Notes: generated by a model not told the origin, from the letters alone. 64,000 bases of DNA from Pseudopyrenochaeta lycopersici (GCA_003313425.1 NHZP01000021.1:620001-684000), one strand, 5' to 3'; counted from the stretch's first letter, positions 1 through 11,979 are shown. Numbers and translations are program-made.

Positions 1-665
1 GTCGTTGCAATGGCGATTAGAGATGATGCTTTCAAGATATGGTGCTAACATTGAACACTCTTGGTAGTCAAAGAATGTAAACACAATGTGTGAAAATAGT
101 TTCAATGATACAGGAGGCGTTCCATTTTGTTAGACAGGGTCTGGTATTGCCCTAGGAAAATGTTCTGGTTGAAACACAGGCAGGTTTTCAAATTCATTCA
201 GCATTACGTTCACATCATTCTCGGGCAGCTATGATGACATATCCTCCCTGACAGGAGTTATCATCTGCAAGGTTCTCTTTCTTGCACATGCCACACTGAG
301 GCACATAAAGGAGAGGAGTGGCGAGGATATCAACTTTGAACACAACACGGCGCGTGGAACATGAATAAGAAATATCTGAGGCGAGGCAAAGGAATGATTG
401 CAAGTCAAATGGAAAGTACTGCAAATTGAAAGTGTACGTATATCGTTCAGTCGGATGACTTTATGGGTTCAGCAGAAGCATGCATATCTGGCATTGCCTT
501 GCCGATCCTCGAAAATCAGTGATATTTCATGGCTTTCATAATTGCTCATGGTAACCTTTGGTGAGAAAACTCTCAGGAGTGCTGAAGTTTAGTTCAGAGA
601 ACAGAACCTCCTTTGATACGAGTTTGATCTACAACTCAAAACCGACAAGAAAGCCCTACATCTTC
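1..665. other. Intergenic/unassigned left edge
   Basis: No gene that I can support. The open frames here are short, overlap on both strands and show no recognisable motif. A 69-codon minus-strand frame at 215-424 has several Cys residues but no splice-site or domain support. The right part is probably the 3' untranslated region of the ABC gene that ends at 666. Confidence 0.5.
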
Positions 666-2762
666 TCATCGCTGTTGCCAATCCCAAATTTCATCCCATC
701 TCTTGCCCTCCAACTCAACCGGCCCATCAAATCTCCCGAACCTCGGCGGTCCAGTCCCTGGCTCGGGCAAGCACACCCATTCTCTAATACACCCAGGGAC
801 CTCCTGCTTACTGTGGCTGACGCACAACAATGCTTGATGATCCTGCAGCCCTGGCACAACAACTTCGTCTGTCTTCTTAGCCTCGCTCTCTTTGGGTTTT
901 GGACCAGCATCTGTGTAGTGGAGCTCCATGGACTGCCCGCGGGTAAGGAAGAGTAGGCACTTATCACGCACGATATCGTCCATGCCACTGAAAGCTTCGT
1001 CTAGAATCACAATATCGGGGTTGTTGATAGTAGCGCGGAGGAAGAGCAGGACTCGTTGGGCCGAGAAGGATACTTCACCGAAGAGTGTTTGTGACGCCCA
1101 ATCTAGGTTGCTGCTGGATGTTTGGCCATCTTTGAGAAGTGGGTTGAGTTCGCCTTCAAACCAGCGAAGACAGGCTTCTACACGTTTTGTCGCCCTTTCG
1201 TCTAAGCGAGGATTGGTAATGGGTGTGTCACTCCATGCTGTCTCCAATGTCCTTTGTATGGTAAGCCTCTTGGGGAAGAGAGCATGCACTTCTGGTGATG
1301 CGTGACCCATGCGTGCCTGTACCTCGAAGATGGTAATGCCTGGTTTACCTGGCTCTGGTAGTCTTGAGCGCTGGAAGAGCTTCACCGGGGCTGAGTATGT
1401 TTGCGGGTGATCTGACGTGACGAGGCTCAGCAATGTTGTCTTTCCTGAGCCGTTTGCTCCAAAGATTCCCCAGCGCTGTCCTCGGTGAACATTCCAGTGG
1501 AGACCTTCTTTCTTTGCTCCATCAACGTCTTGCTGCCATTCTCCCAAGACAGAGTTTGGACCATATGCGATTCGCACACCTTCCATCTCCACGACTGGCT
1601 CGCCAATAGACGATTTGGACTTATCAGCTATCTCATACCCATCTCGGCTGAGAACTGATTCACTTGAGGACGCCTTTGATGCTCCTGCACTGTTCGTCTC
1701 GAAGTCACCCTTTTCCGAGAGATGACGACCCACTTCGCGGAGCTCGATGAGCTTTGAATCAAGCTCATGACCTGCAGAGTGTGATTTCTCAACTTTTTCA
1801 TACTGCTCTTTCAAGTACTTTAAGACCTCCACTTTCGGACCCAGCGCATCGACTTTGCCATCATCTCCTGCGTAGACTATGTGAGTAATCCAGTCCGGTA
1901 TGGCGTCTTGCGGTCGTAGCGAAAGCACAATCCTGGGTGCATTTGCTTCGGCAAGGCGATGCAGCACCTTCGAAATGTGTTTTGTTACCATTGGATCCAA
2001 GCCGACTATTTTCCAGTTAGTCGAATGTACAAAAGCATTCTTGGAGTACTAGAACATACTGAACGGCGCATCTAAACATAGTATCTCCGGCCCGCTCAAC
2101 AATGCCTTTCCAATCCTCGCTCTCCGACTCTGTCCATTACTCAACATGCTAACCGGCTTCTCTAAAAACCTCTCCAGTTCCAAATCCCGCATGACTTTCC
2201 TCATTGACCCCTCATCTATGCTCTTAGCCTTCAACTCTTCTTCCCCAGGGTTCATGGTAACAATGCCAGTTAAATAACGCTGAACAGTGAAGTCTGTGTC
2301 CTCTTTCAGAGACTCGTAGCGAGCGGAGAGGTACGCGCCGCCGAATGCTTTGCGCTCCACATCGAAGCCTACATATTCGATTGCTCGTTCAGGAAATCGT
2401 AGATTAGGCTTCTTTTCGGTGATTTCTGGAGAGATGAGGTAGGGATATGTGCGTGCTGTTGGGGGAAAACATAGTAGTTGACCACGGAGGATTTGGAGGA
2501 ATGCTGTCCGGATATTCGACGAGGGACTCAGGATCGCCCAGTGTTGATTTGGGGTTGAGAATGAAGGCAGGGATATTGTCAGACCCGGGAACAATGGCGG
2601 GTTTGGAGGTGCATCTTGTCCTGGAGCTGGTTTTGATGCTGGATGTTGGCGGTAAAACGTGCCATTGGCGATCTTGACGATGGGTTCAGAGTACAAATTA
2701 TGCGCCCTATGGAACTTCATGCATCTTGAAGCCGCAAAGAACAAGGCGGACGTTCTTTGCAT
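666..2762 (-). CDS. Twin-cassette ABC ATPase, YDR061W type (no membrane domain)
   Basis: Soluble ABC protein with two ATPase cassettes, similar to yeast YDR061W, whose role is unknown. Exons are 2762-2060 and 2005-666. The 54-nt intron sits inside Walker B of cassette 1 and rebuilds CLDAPFIGLDPM; the product is 680 aa. Cassette 1 keeps the signature LSNGQSRRA and Walker B, but its Walker A is degenerate (LSPSSNIRTAFL). Cassette 2 has a good Walker A (FGANGSGKTT, about residue 415) and Walker B (VILDEAFSGMD), but a weak signature (VSFSAQR). The C-terminus carries the SHSKQEVPGC-like tail also seen in the yeast protein. The first ATG opens a basic, Ser/Ala-rich stretch (MQRTSALFFAASR), so mitochondrial targeting is plausible but inferred. 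No transmembrane segment is visible. Family assignment is firm; function is not known. Confidence 0.85.
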
Positions 2763-2974
2763 GTCGGAAAACTGCTGATGCCATAGTCATTTCGTGATGG
2801 ATAAATCTCGTGCGTTCGGGTGGTCTTTGGCCTGCCGTAACGTTAGCGGAGAGCTGTCCGCCTCCGCGAAGGCAAATGACGTCTACCGAGGTTCGTTTCA
2901 CTGACATCTGCGGTCCCGCATCGAATCATTTACACAAATGAGAGCTTAGGTGTACCTCAGTCAAGCTATCAACA
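2763..2974. promoter_or_regulatory. Short divergent promoter (ABC ATPase / small gene)
   Basis: Only 212 bp separate the ATG of the minus-strand ABC gene from the ATG of the small plus-strand gene, so the two must share regulatory DNA. No recognisable factor site was identified. Confidence 0.45.
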
Positions 2975-3411
2975 ATGCTTCCTGGGTTACAGTCGTCGCG
3001 GCCAAAGGTAAGAATTTGAGAGCTCCGATCCTTCTGTTCTTGCTGACCATGTCATAGCCTCCACAGCAGTCTGCTCTTCCCACGTACGCGCATCAACACC
3101 GACGCACCGCACATGAAGCTTCTCAGACCACGTCACCTCAGAGTGTACAACCACCTAAATCCATACTCAGTCCCTCAAGACCGCGGTCCCAAGTCGAAGC
3201 CATGCCCCCATTTGGTCCTGCACAGACTCCAGCGACCTTCTTCACACCTCTCTACGATAGCGCGATAAGGCATCCCGTCTTTTTCACTCAAAACCTGAAG
3301 AAACCGCCATTCCCAATACCCCAGAACGCGGGCCAAGGGTGCAATCCTGTAGCAAGTGGATACATTATGGAACAGAGGAAGGCAGAGGCGGCAGGCCGGA
3401 CAAAGCTATGA
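2975..3411 (+). CDS. Small spliced protein of unknown function, 128 aa
   Basis: I do not recognise this protein. Exon 1 is 2975-3007 and exon 2 is 3058-3411. The intron has a GTAAGA donor and a TAG acceptor with CTGACC as a possible branch site, and the frame is kept across the junction. The N-terminal two thirds are rich in Pro, Gln and Ser and look disordered. The C-terminal part, from about residue 70, has aromatic and hydrophobic residues (ATFFTPLYDSAIRHPVFFTQ), so it may be a short binding segment. There are no membrane segments. It is head-to-head with the ABC gene upstream and converges on the ABCA gene. The small exon and intact splice consensus argue that it is real; the function is open. 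Confidence 0.55.
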
Positions 3412-3593
3412 TTGAGTTTAGTGGTTCGTTCGCATTGGGAGGAGTTATGGAGCATCAATGAGCGCCTTAGTGTGACCCCTCAAGCCTTTCAGAAGTGATG
3501 ATGAGGTAGAATTTTGATGTATTACAAAACATGAGTATTAATTACATACGACAAGCGAACGATATTAGGCGCTTCCAGCCTCATCACGGCCGT

Positions 3594-6500
3594 TCAAAGA
3601 AACAGAAATAACCCCAGAGTCTTACCTACCAGCCTCCCATAATACTTCCAATCCTTCTTTACCTTTGGTGCAGTTTCTTCACCCACGTTATGCTTTTCCA
3701 TGACTCTTAAGAAGACCTCATCGAACGTCGACGGACTCACAGAGTAAAACTCCAACCCCAGCTTTTCCTTGTTTTCCTCGAGCAAAACAAACAATTTAGC
3801 AACCGAAGACTCCACAATTGCCGCATCTGAGACCTCAGAATTGCTGTTGGGGTCATGGGCCGGGATGTTGTATCGTACTTGTCCGTGGTAGGAATATCCT
3901 TCTTCTTTCGCCCCAGGCATGCTCTCTTCGACCCAGCGCTTCACGACATCCATTTCGTCGATCGAAGTATGAGGCGCAGATTTACATACGAGCTGGATAT
4001 GGAAACCATAACCATGCTTCTTCCGTAGATGGTCAGTGGTGCCAACATCCAGCATCCGCTTTGCTAGGACGCCCACCCTATCCGCCAAATGATCCGCCTC
4101 TTCCATACTATGTGTCGTCAATAGAACACTGCGCCCAGGGACGAATTCCGCGAGTGTCTTCCACATTGTGCGTTTGGCGAGTGGATCCATACCGCTGCTT
4201 GGCTCGTCTAGGAGTACTAATTCAGGGTTGCCGATGAGTGCAATACCCAAGCTGAGTTTACGCTTGTTACCACCTGATAATTTGCTTGCCATGCTGGCTG
4301 CGAAACGCTCCAGTCCAACTGCGCGCACAATTTGGCGAGCGTTCCGTTTAGGGTCTGACACACCGCGTATGCCGGCGTAGAATTCGAGATGTTCGCGGAC
4401 AGTCATCTGGTCTACAGCGTCGAATTGGGGGCATACGCCCATTCGGGTTCGAGCGGTACGGCGGTCGTTCAAGACGTCGATGTCACCCAGGTGGACGGAG
4501 CCTCCTTTTTGCGAGGGCTGAATTTCGCCGCGGAGCATACCGATAGTTGTCGATTTGCCTGCACCATTTGGTCCCACCACAGCGAAGACTTCGCCCTTTT
4601 TGATGCCGAAGGAGACGTCATCTACTGCAGTCATTATCCCCCCCGTACGATGCTTGAAGGTGCGTGTGAGGTGCTGGAGGCGTAGACCCTCGTTCGTACT
4701 TGCCACACGCTCAATCTCGTCTGACACTTCCTTCTCACGCGTCTCCTGATCTTCAGAATCCTTACTTGGTGTTGGCTTCTTGAGCCAAGTCACCAACCAT
4801 TTGTGATCGACGACCATAAGAATCAAGAACAGTACGAGCGACTGACCGATGAGATAGAGTATGGGTTGGCCGTATAAGGTGATATCTCCCGGATATGTCG
4901 CCATTTTAGGTGGGCTGCCGCGACAGAGAGCGGAAAACATGTTCATTGAGATGATCAGAGCGCGCACCAAATTAGCCGTAGGGGATATCAACGTGAACGT
5001 GAAGTTGAATATCTTGATAGCGTTGTCAACCAGATGAGCCGGAAGGTTGCTCTGCATGTTCATTATCCCCGTAAAGTACATGAGGAGCAGGAATCTGTTG
5101 CACGTCAATACTTGTCCGTAGCCTAGAAGCAGTACACTCACGCCTGGGATCCTGCCGAGATGGCAAAAGCTGACAACTGTGACTTTGCAAATAGCGACAC
5201 CATGTAGGCCCACAGTAGTGATGCAAGGCCGTACAGAAATAGAACAACAAACATATACCCGATGTGCCACCAATTGTCTGGCGAAGATGCGGCGAGAATG
5301 ATAATCATTATGGCACTAGTGATTAGAACATTGAACCAATCGAAGGAAAGGTAGGCAAGCCTTGAAGCAAGTTAGCGAAGACACTCAGGATTTAGTGTAA
5401 CAACATACCATAGTGGGACTGGGCGAGCGCCGTTGCTGTATTGTAGGGCTCTGATATGGAGAATGCGCTCTCGGGTTGGATAAAGGGCGAAAAAGGCCGG
5501 GTAGCAGCTCATAATCAACCCAAAGTAGAATATGAATTGGATCTGATTTGTTGCATTGCTTGGCCATGGTATGTTGAACGACCTGCGAGATGTCAGCACA
5601 TTGTTTGTAAAAGGAAAAGATTAAGCGCTCACTTGAAGCTCGTGGATATCGTAGTGTTAGTCAGTAGCATATTGACTGCGTTTTGTGTAAATATAGCGGA
5701 GTACAAACCCAAGAAACCAAGGTTAGAGTAAAAGCTAAAAACAGGCTCCTCTCCAATGAAAAATCCACCAGGTGTGACTTTGCTGAAGTTGGCCCGGATG
5801 TATGCATGGTACTCTTCGGCCGTATTTACAATGTGTAGATACTCGCTCAACGCACTCAGCGAAGAGCTAGCATTGGCGAACTGTCGTGGTAAGGAAGTTT
5901 GAAAGGCTGTGAGATTGACATTTGATAGTGCACTAGCTGGACCTATTACAAGGAGTGGTCTGTAATCACTATGGTCATCCAGGGTCTGAAGGTCTGCTTC
6001 CTGAGCTTGCTGGCGAGGCGAACACCCGGGATATGTCTTATCTTTCAACAGCACCGAGATACATGCAGTGGCGATGATTGGGATAATGAAGGCAAAGGTG
6101 TAGGGTAGGTAGTTTCGCTTGAGTACTGTCATCCTCTTCTTGAGGAAGATCCAAGACTGCTGGAGGAAGTTTATGGGTTTACCTGTCATTAGAGGCTCGT
6201 CAGTTGTTTCGTTGGCAGACACCTTGAGCTGCTTCTCCTTGATATGAGAGGGCGAGGGACTTCCCTCACGCTGAAGCTCAGATTCTCTTTCCTCAGTAGA
6301 GAAGGATATCTCAGGGTCCTCAGCAAGTTTCATGAAAACTTCCTCAACTGTGGGGCCAGTGACTTGATAGTCTTTGATCTGCCGCTTCTCCAACTCTTTG
6401 AGGATGCGCACTGAGCGGCGATCATCCTTAACGGTAAATATAGTTTGATCAAAAAGACAGTCTTTCCGTTCTCCGAGGAAAAGTTCTTCAATATCTGGGA

Positions 6501-8763
6501 GTTTCGTATACCCAGTTCCATGCAAGAAGCGGAATCGGTAACCATTGCCCAGCTTGCTCTTAAGTTCAGATACAGAGCCTTCGGCAACCTTCAATCCTTT
6601 AGACATGATGACCATATGGTCGGCAAGGAACTCTGCTTCGTCAAGAAAGTGTGTTGTAAGAACAATTGTCCTCTGTCCTCGGGCAGCCAACATTATGTCC
6701 CAGATCTTTCGACGGGACAATGGGTCCAGTCCGCCAGAGACCTCGTCCACGCAGCACACTTGACTTCCTCCTGTCAGCATCATCACAAGCTGGAGCTTAC
6801 GCTTTTGGCCTCCAGAGAGCGTCCTTGACATGGCTTGGACCTTGTGCGTCAGGCCACAATCGTAAATCAACTGACTAACGTCGCCATCAGCGGAAGGGCT
6901 CATTGTTGTCGATTTGATACGGTTGAAGATTCTTGCATGTTGGGCTACGGTCAGGTGCTCCCAAAGAACGTTCTGGGGAGTGTTAGCACATGTAGAAAGT
7001 CTCTCATAATCAGCCCACCTTCTGAGGGCAGATGCCAATGCCACCAGATCCATTGACAACGATAGAGCCACTTGTGACATCGCCGAGACCAGCGATAGCG
7101 TTCTAATGAAAATCAGCATTGCACTTGTACCACTTTCTGCTAGGTCTCACCAAAGTTGTAGACTTTCCACAGCCATTTGCACCAACAAGGACCATGATCT
7201 GGCCCTGCATGGGTGCCAACGACACATCGCTGACGGCTTTGACTGCAGCTTTCTTGACCCCAAACCTAGGGGCAACTAAACGGAACCACCAATTTGGAGA
7301 GTAATGTTTCGTAAAGTTGGATAGAGCAATAGGTTGAGAGGTATTGTCGTACACCATCTTCCTGCCTTGTGAGTTCTTGTAGAAGAGGCCACGCTCTACC
7401 AATGCAGCAAGCATAGGGTACACTAGGGTTTGGATTAACATGAAGATCCAGAAGGCGATGCCAGGAAGTCTCCATGTCGCCCAAGGCGCTGCCTCAAGCA
7501 GATTTGGGGAGATTTGTCTGTACTCAAAGCGTGCTAGCCAAATCATGTGGAATACGAAGGTCATCGGGGTGAAGAGGAGGCTCAGAATTACCACAGCGCC
7601 GGTTGAGAGCGTCTTTGCAGAAATCTGGGCTGCGATACCCATGACCAGTGCAACGACTGTGACTGTAATACCACTGAGCTGTGCTCGCCTGAAAATCGAG
7701 GCACCTAATATGGAGAAAGAGTTCAGCGAAAACCCTGTCAGGATGCAGAAAATGATCATTATAGCCGGATTTGTAGAGGGAAAGAGGCCGATTCTCGCGA
7801 GGACGGCGATAACAATCCATGACGGGAAGTAGACCTGACAAATTGTAAGTCGCTACTAGATTAGATCAGAATACCAACACTCACAATTGTAAAGGCTACC
7901 CAGTGCCCTAATAGCCTGGCAACTTGTGGCTCCCATCTACTTAAGTTTGGCATCATCGACTCCAATAAGTCGCTCATACCCATCTCGCGTTCCCTTGCCA
8001 TCACGCCGACGAGATGGTAACAGAGACCGATGAATCCGATATACCAAACCACAGCAATGTATTTAGAGTTGGCATTTTGGATCTCTGTGACCAATTTGTC
8101 GTCCCACTCTTTCTGAGTTTCAGATGTGAATGGGTACTCCTTGATGTTCTGTGGTAGGAGTCGTGCTCCACCATCGACTCCGACCTCTGCAATGGCTGAG
8201 TCAATGGCATGTTGTAGGGGGATTGGGAAGATCTCAGCGTCGTTCTTGTTATTCTCGACGTTGATCTTGTATCCGTGTGCACCATCAACACGAATGGTGT
8301 AATTCCAGATGCCGCCTCGGTCGGGGGAGGAATGGAACTCTGCAGCCGCATAACACTTTGAAACGCCAGACAGGGAGGTTTTGCACACCGTAAGCAATTC
8401 ATCAGGGTCACGCAAGACTCGGATGATCTGGCCGTCGCTACCTCTTGCTTTCTCGGAGACCAGCTCAATCACGCGGTCGAGATCGCCTTCAGAAGGCCCA
8501 TAATTGCAGAGAGCAAGTGTCCTCCGACCACCAGGTGCATCGCGAATAGCCTCGGCCAGCGGCCTGACTGTACTTGGTTTGCCAATGCCATACGTTTCTT
8601 TGGGCCAGTAGACGCGGATGATAAAGGCGAAGTAGATAACGAAGATAGTCGGAATCGTGAAGGCGCGTATGATTGTAGTTATTCTTCGTTTACTGTTTAA
8701 GACGACAAGGAGGTCCTTCCACGCCAACGCCCATATTTGGCGAAATAGGAGGGAAGGGTTCAT
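3594..8763 (-). CDS. ABCA-subfamily full-size ABC transporter
   Basis: Membrane ATPase of the ABCA family, which generally moves lipids or sterols. Seven exons: 8763-7885, 7834-7151, 7102-7019, 6972-5633, 5582-5409, 5360-5142 and 5094-3594, giving 1626 aa. The order is TM helix plus large luminal loop, TM bundle, NBD1, TM helix plus loop, TM bundle, NBD2. NBD1 has Walker A (VLVGANGCGKSTT, about residue 510), LSGGQ (about 600) and Walker B (VCCVDEVSGG). NBD2 has Walker A (VVGPNGAGKSTT, about 1300), LSGGN and Walker B (LVLLDEPSSGMDP). Both sites therefore look competent for ATP binding. The start MNPSLLFRQIWAL is preferred over an upstream non-ATG extension because it sits directly before the first helix. 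The last few codons are the least sure: a GTAAGA motif near 3625 could be a donor to a further tiny exon. Full ABCA genes are present in many filamentous fungi but absent from baker's yeast. Confidence 0.9.
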
Positions 8764-9561
8764 TATGAAAGGCGAGACTAACAAAAGCGCTGTCACACGC
8801 AGCGAAAGGGAAGGAAATACTGATAAAAAAGAATACAATTATATCGGCTTCATGTTCTCTTCATGCTATGTAAGTATCAGGCGTCTCAGCCTTCATAGAC
8901 AGATGGATGCGAGGTACGAAATAGGCGTTGCGGCTGTGACAACCCAGATGATGAAGTTCTGATGCCGACTTTGGCAAAAGGCACACGTGTTGAGCACGGC
9001 AAGCAATAATATGGGTGCCTGACAGCCCATCTCGTATTCCATGCGACTCGCTCAAGGTGCCCCTCTGATTGACTAAACTTCAGCCATCGTAACGCTAGGC
9101 TGACCCCACGCGCAGCCCAGATGCACCATCATGCACGTGTGTCAACGGTATCGCTCTTCGCAAAGTGTTTCAAAGTAATGCATTTGTCTAGCAGAGGCGC
9201 GTTCGTGTTAAGTATCAGATAGGCTATAACGAGGAAGAAAGACAAGCAGTGGTAGATGCGTAGGATACCAACCATCCGTGCACACGCATATGCTAACCAA
9301 ATATAGCACGCTAGCGAGACAGCTCTTTTTTGGAAGACTGAGTACTCAGACATGCGACAATCTGCCTCACCCATACAGGTCGCCGTGTTTCGCTCCAGCT
9401 TTCACTCCGCCCAGAACGACGCGTCACATTTCTGCTCAGCTCTCTTCTCCGCCTCCTGCGCATGCCAAACCCAGATCCCTTTCGACCGCTGCTCGGAATC
9501 TGCCTTGCAGCTGCCTTGCGAATAATTTCCCGGATCTCTTATCCACCCATCACTGCGCGCC
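8764..9561. promoter_or_regulatory. Divergent promoter (ABCA / POP4) with two E-boxes
   Basis: This 798-bp stretch has no supported gene. It separates the divergent ABCA and POP4 genes and contains two perfect palindromic CACGTG hexamers at 8984-8989 and 9134-9139. Such sites bind bHLH factors of the Cbf1 type in fungi. Pyrimidine-rich tracts precede the POP4 ATG. Confidence 0.45.
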
Positions 9562-10320
9562 ATGGCGGATACAAAGTGCATGCCCTTTGGTCAGGCTCTT
9601 CTTGAGCGTGCCTTTTCTCCCGACACAGCCGCTACACACTACACTGAGCGAGTCATCAAGCGGCCATTAACAATCCGCGCAACCTCACCCACACCGTCTG
9701 CTCGCGCTCTACGACGTCAATCCTTGAATGAACGCAAACAGCTGCAGCAGAAGCGTAGCAAGAATAAGCCGCGACCTTTGTCTGCTGCTCAGAAACGCAA
9801 GCTATGTCTCAACGAGATTCCGAAGGAGCAGCAGAAGTATACGATATATGAACCGTTACACGGACTGTGGTTAGGATATATGCGAGAGGTTCTCGGCTTG
9901 GGCGACGCAGAGCGCGCCGTGCATGTGACTCCGCACGCGAGTGGACAGATGCTTGCGAGCGCCGACATGCATGGTGCTCTATTGACTGTAGTGAGGAGTC
10001 GCTGTGTAAGTCGTGTTGGGCTGGAAGGTATTGTGGTTCGCGATACGCGGTTCACTTTCGAGATCGTTACGAAGAAGAACATAGTCAAGGGTAAGTCTGA
10101 CAATAGGGCTCCAGGTAAGTCATGTGGTGGTACTGATTGTAACCATTTAGCAATACCAAAAGAGCATACCGTGTTCCGATTTGAGGTCCCTCCCCCAGTT
10201 AAAGAAGGTGATGAAGCGCCTAAATCATTGGTGTTTGAGATATTCGGCGAACAATTCCAAACCCGAGCACCTGATCGCGCAAACAAGAAGTTCAGGATAC
10301 ACTATCAGCCTGATATATGA
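9562..10320 (+). CDS. POP4: Ribonuclease P/MRP subunit Pop4 (Rpp29)
   Basis: RNA-binding subunit of RNase P, which trims tRNA 5' ends, and of RNase MRP, which processes rRNA. The Rpp29/Pop4 fold occupies roughly residues 95-232: an LHGLWLGYMRE helix, then a LEGIVVRDTRFTFEIVTKKN strand pair, IPKEHTVFRFEVP, and the C-terminal IFGEQFQTRAPDRANKKF block typical of the family. The preceding 90 residues are basic (QQKRSKNKPRPLS). Exons are 9562-10090 and 10151-10320, 232 aa. The 60-nt intron has no stop and stays in frame, so retention would give 252 aa. A second GTAAGT donor at 10115 is also in frame. The start is the first ATG, and its GCC context is good for a fungus. Identity is firm. Confidence 0.9.
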   Translation: MADTKCMPFGQALLERAFSPDTAATHYTERVIKRPLTIRATSPTPSARALRRQSLNERKQLQQKRSKNKPRPLSAAQKRKLCLNEIPKEQQKYTIYEPLHGLWLGYMREVLGLGDAERAVHVTPHASGQMLASADMHGALLTVVRSRCVSRVGLEGIVVRDTRFTFEIVTKKNIVKGKSDNRAPGKSCGGTDCNHLAIPKEHTVFRFEVPPPVKEGDEAPKSLVFEIFGEQFQTRAPDRANKKFRIHYQPDI

Positions 10321-10832
10321 ACGAGGAATCTGGAGGAATAGTCTTACAGTCATTCCAATTACGAAGGTAAGATACTGCCTCACTAATGGCTTTCTACGGT
10401 ATAAGTCAGCCTTGCGGCTCGCCGCATATCATTGTCGAGTTTCCACTAGAGACAAGTCCTTCGTGGCAGACATTCATGCACGGCGTGAACGCTTTCCGTA
10501 AAGAGCATTGAGTGGAAGTTGTTCTGAGTGGAAGTTGTTCTCTGTCGTATTCCGACAATCATCTGAGGCAACAGGGATGTATGCGGCGCGAGCGCCTTCC
10601 AGTTGAGGAAGCGCAATTTTCGAGACGTAAGCCGAAGCATTGGCGAGCACAGCCGCGTCATCAATGAAGGGCGTGATTGGGATAAGTGAAATTATATCAA
10701 TTGTTCCTTCGCAAGGAAAGGTATCATCCTGGTGAAATGGCAAAACGCCGTCTCGCTAAATGCAATGGTATCACATGATAAACGCCGAATCAAACCCAAT
10801 GACTATCAACAATGTGCCATGCCTGAGTATCC
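10321..10832. other. Intergenic between convergent POP4 and RTA1-like genes
   Basis: No supported gene. A minus-strand open frame at 10474-10743 without an ATG start reads like protein in places (for example PITPFIDDAAVLANASAYVS) and may be a gene relic. It contains the 16-bp tandem duplication listed separately. Confidence 0.4.
10510..10541. repeat. Perfect 16-bp tandem duplication
   Basis: The unit GAGTGGAAGTTGTTCT occurs twice with no spacer. Sixteen is not a multiple of three, so the duplication shifts any frame crossing it. It looks like a recent slippage or repair duplication. Confidence 0.9.
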
Positions 10833-11979
10833 TCACACATTCGTAGCGACTCTCCCATCCTGAAAGTCCTCAGGCTTGAAATCCCTAAGTTCCGTTTCTT
10901 GCTGAGCTGTTCTGGTCATAGAGCTCAGCTCATCCTTCTCCTTCACCGCCCTCCCTTTGTCCAGAGCGAGTCTGGTATAGCTCCTCGGCAAGTAGCGTCC
11001 TGGATGCCACAATGCGAATACAAGCAGCACCGCCATAATAGGCACAGCGTCAAAGGTCCAGAAGCACCACTCATTACTTTGCAAGTACTTGAGCCCATAG
11101 TCTTGATCATGCGGAATCTCCATGGTGCGGTAAATTGCTCTCAGCGCGATAATGATCGATGATAGATTAATCGTGTACGAGAGTTTGCGCCAAAGTTTCA
11201 TGTCGCCGAGATCGTCCGCCCGCCAGTGCCGGGAGATGTAGAAGTACCGCATGCTGATAATGGAGAAAGAGAAGAAACATAACATTTGCAGAACGAGCCC
11301 AAGAATGAGGATAATACGTCCAGGCTGGGCTTTGCGCTCAGAAGATTCGATGGATCGTGAGGGGTCGGAATCCTTGTCGTATTGTCGGCTAATTTGGGAT
11401 GCGCCGACGAGTTGAATGAGGAAGGAGAAGAGGTCGAAGATGACAAATGTCGGCGTGATCCATCGTGGAAAACACCATAGTGTTTTGAAGTTGAGAGCAT
11501 AGGTTGGGCATGAAAACCATACTACTCGGCTGAATGCTGTGTAGCAGGCTGCAGCTAGAAAGGATGGAGCGAGCAGGATCATCAGCCAGGCCACAAGAAA
11601 AGGCAGATCCTTGTGCTCATCGAAAGCAGACACCATGCGGCAGATGAAACCGAGGGCGAGCATCAGCACAGCGATGATAGCTGCCCAGAAGAACCATGAT
11701 CGATGTCGTATGAACTGGTAGACGGAGAAGGCGGAAAGTAAGACAATCAGTATGGCGCCCACAATAGCAAGGGCCTCTGATGGATCATAGATATAAGGGT
11801 TGAGGAACTTGTTTGCTATGAATACATTAGTAACCGTGTCGCGAGCAGCGCGGTGCTGAAGAACAACAGCTGCAGAATGAAGAAGAACGGACAAACTCAC
11901 CATACCCGACAGCTGCCCGTTTAGGTAAATCGACAAATCCAAAGTGGGCGTCTGCCACTAAAGACGGCGCTCCAATCAT
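10833..11979 (-). CDS. RTA1-like seven-helix membrane protein
   Basis: Fungal lipid-translocating-exporter/RTA1 family: multi-span plasma-membrane proteins linked to sphingoid-base and azole or aminocholesterol stress. Exons are 11979-11901 and 11815-10833, 353 aa. Using the strong GTGAGT donor makes exon 1 begin with a true ATG (MIGAPSLVADAHFG). The alternative frame through the intron would need a TTG start, so I rejected it. About seven hydrophobic helices lie between residues 35 and 310. The family blocks are an N-terminal YDPSEA, a FICRMVSAFDEH segment, an LLAPSFLAAACYTAFSRVV helix and a late WHPGRYLP. The tail from about residue 315 is charged and cytosolic. The substrate cannot be told from sequence. 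Confidence 0.85.

Noticed and set aside
11820..11942. RTA1-like gene starting at a TTG and reading through the intron
   Set aside because: A strong GTGAGT donor and a true ATG in another frame give a better protein of typical family form.
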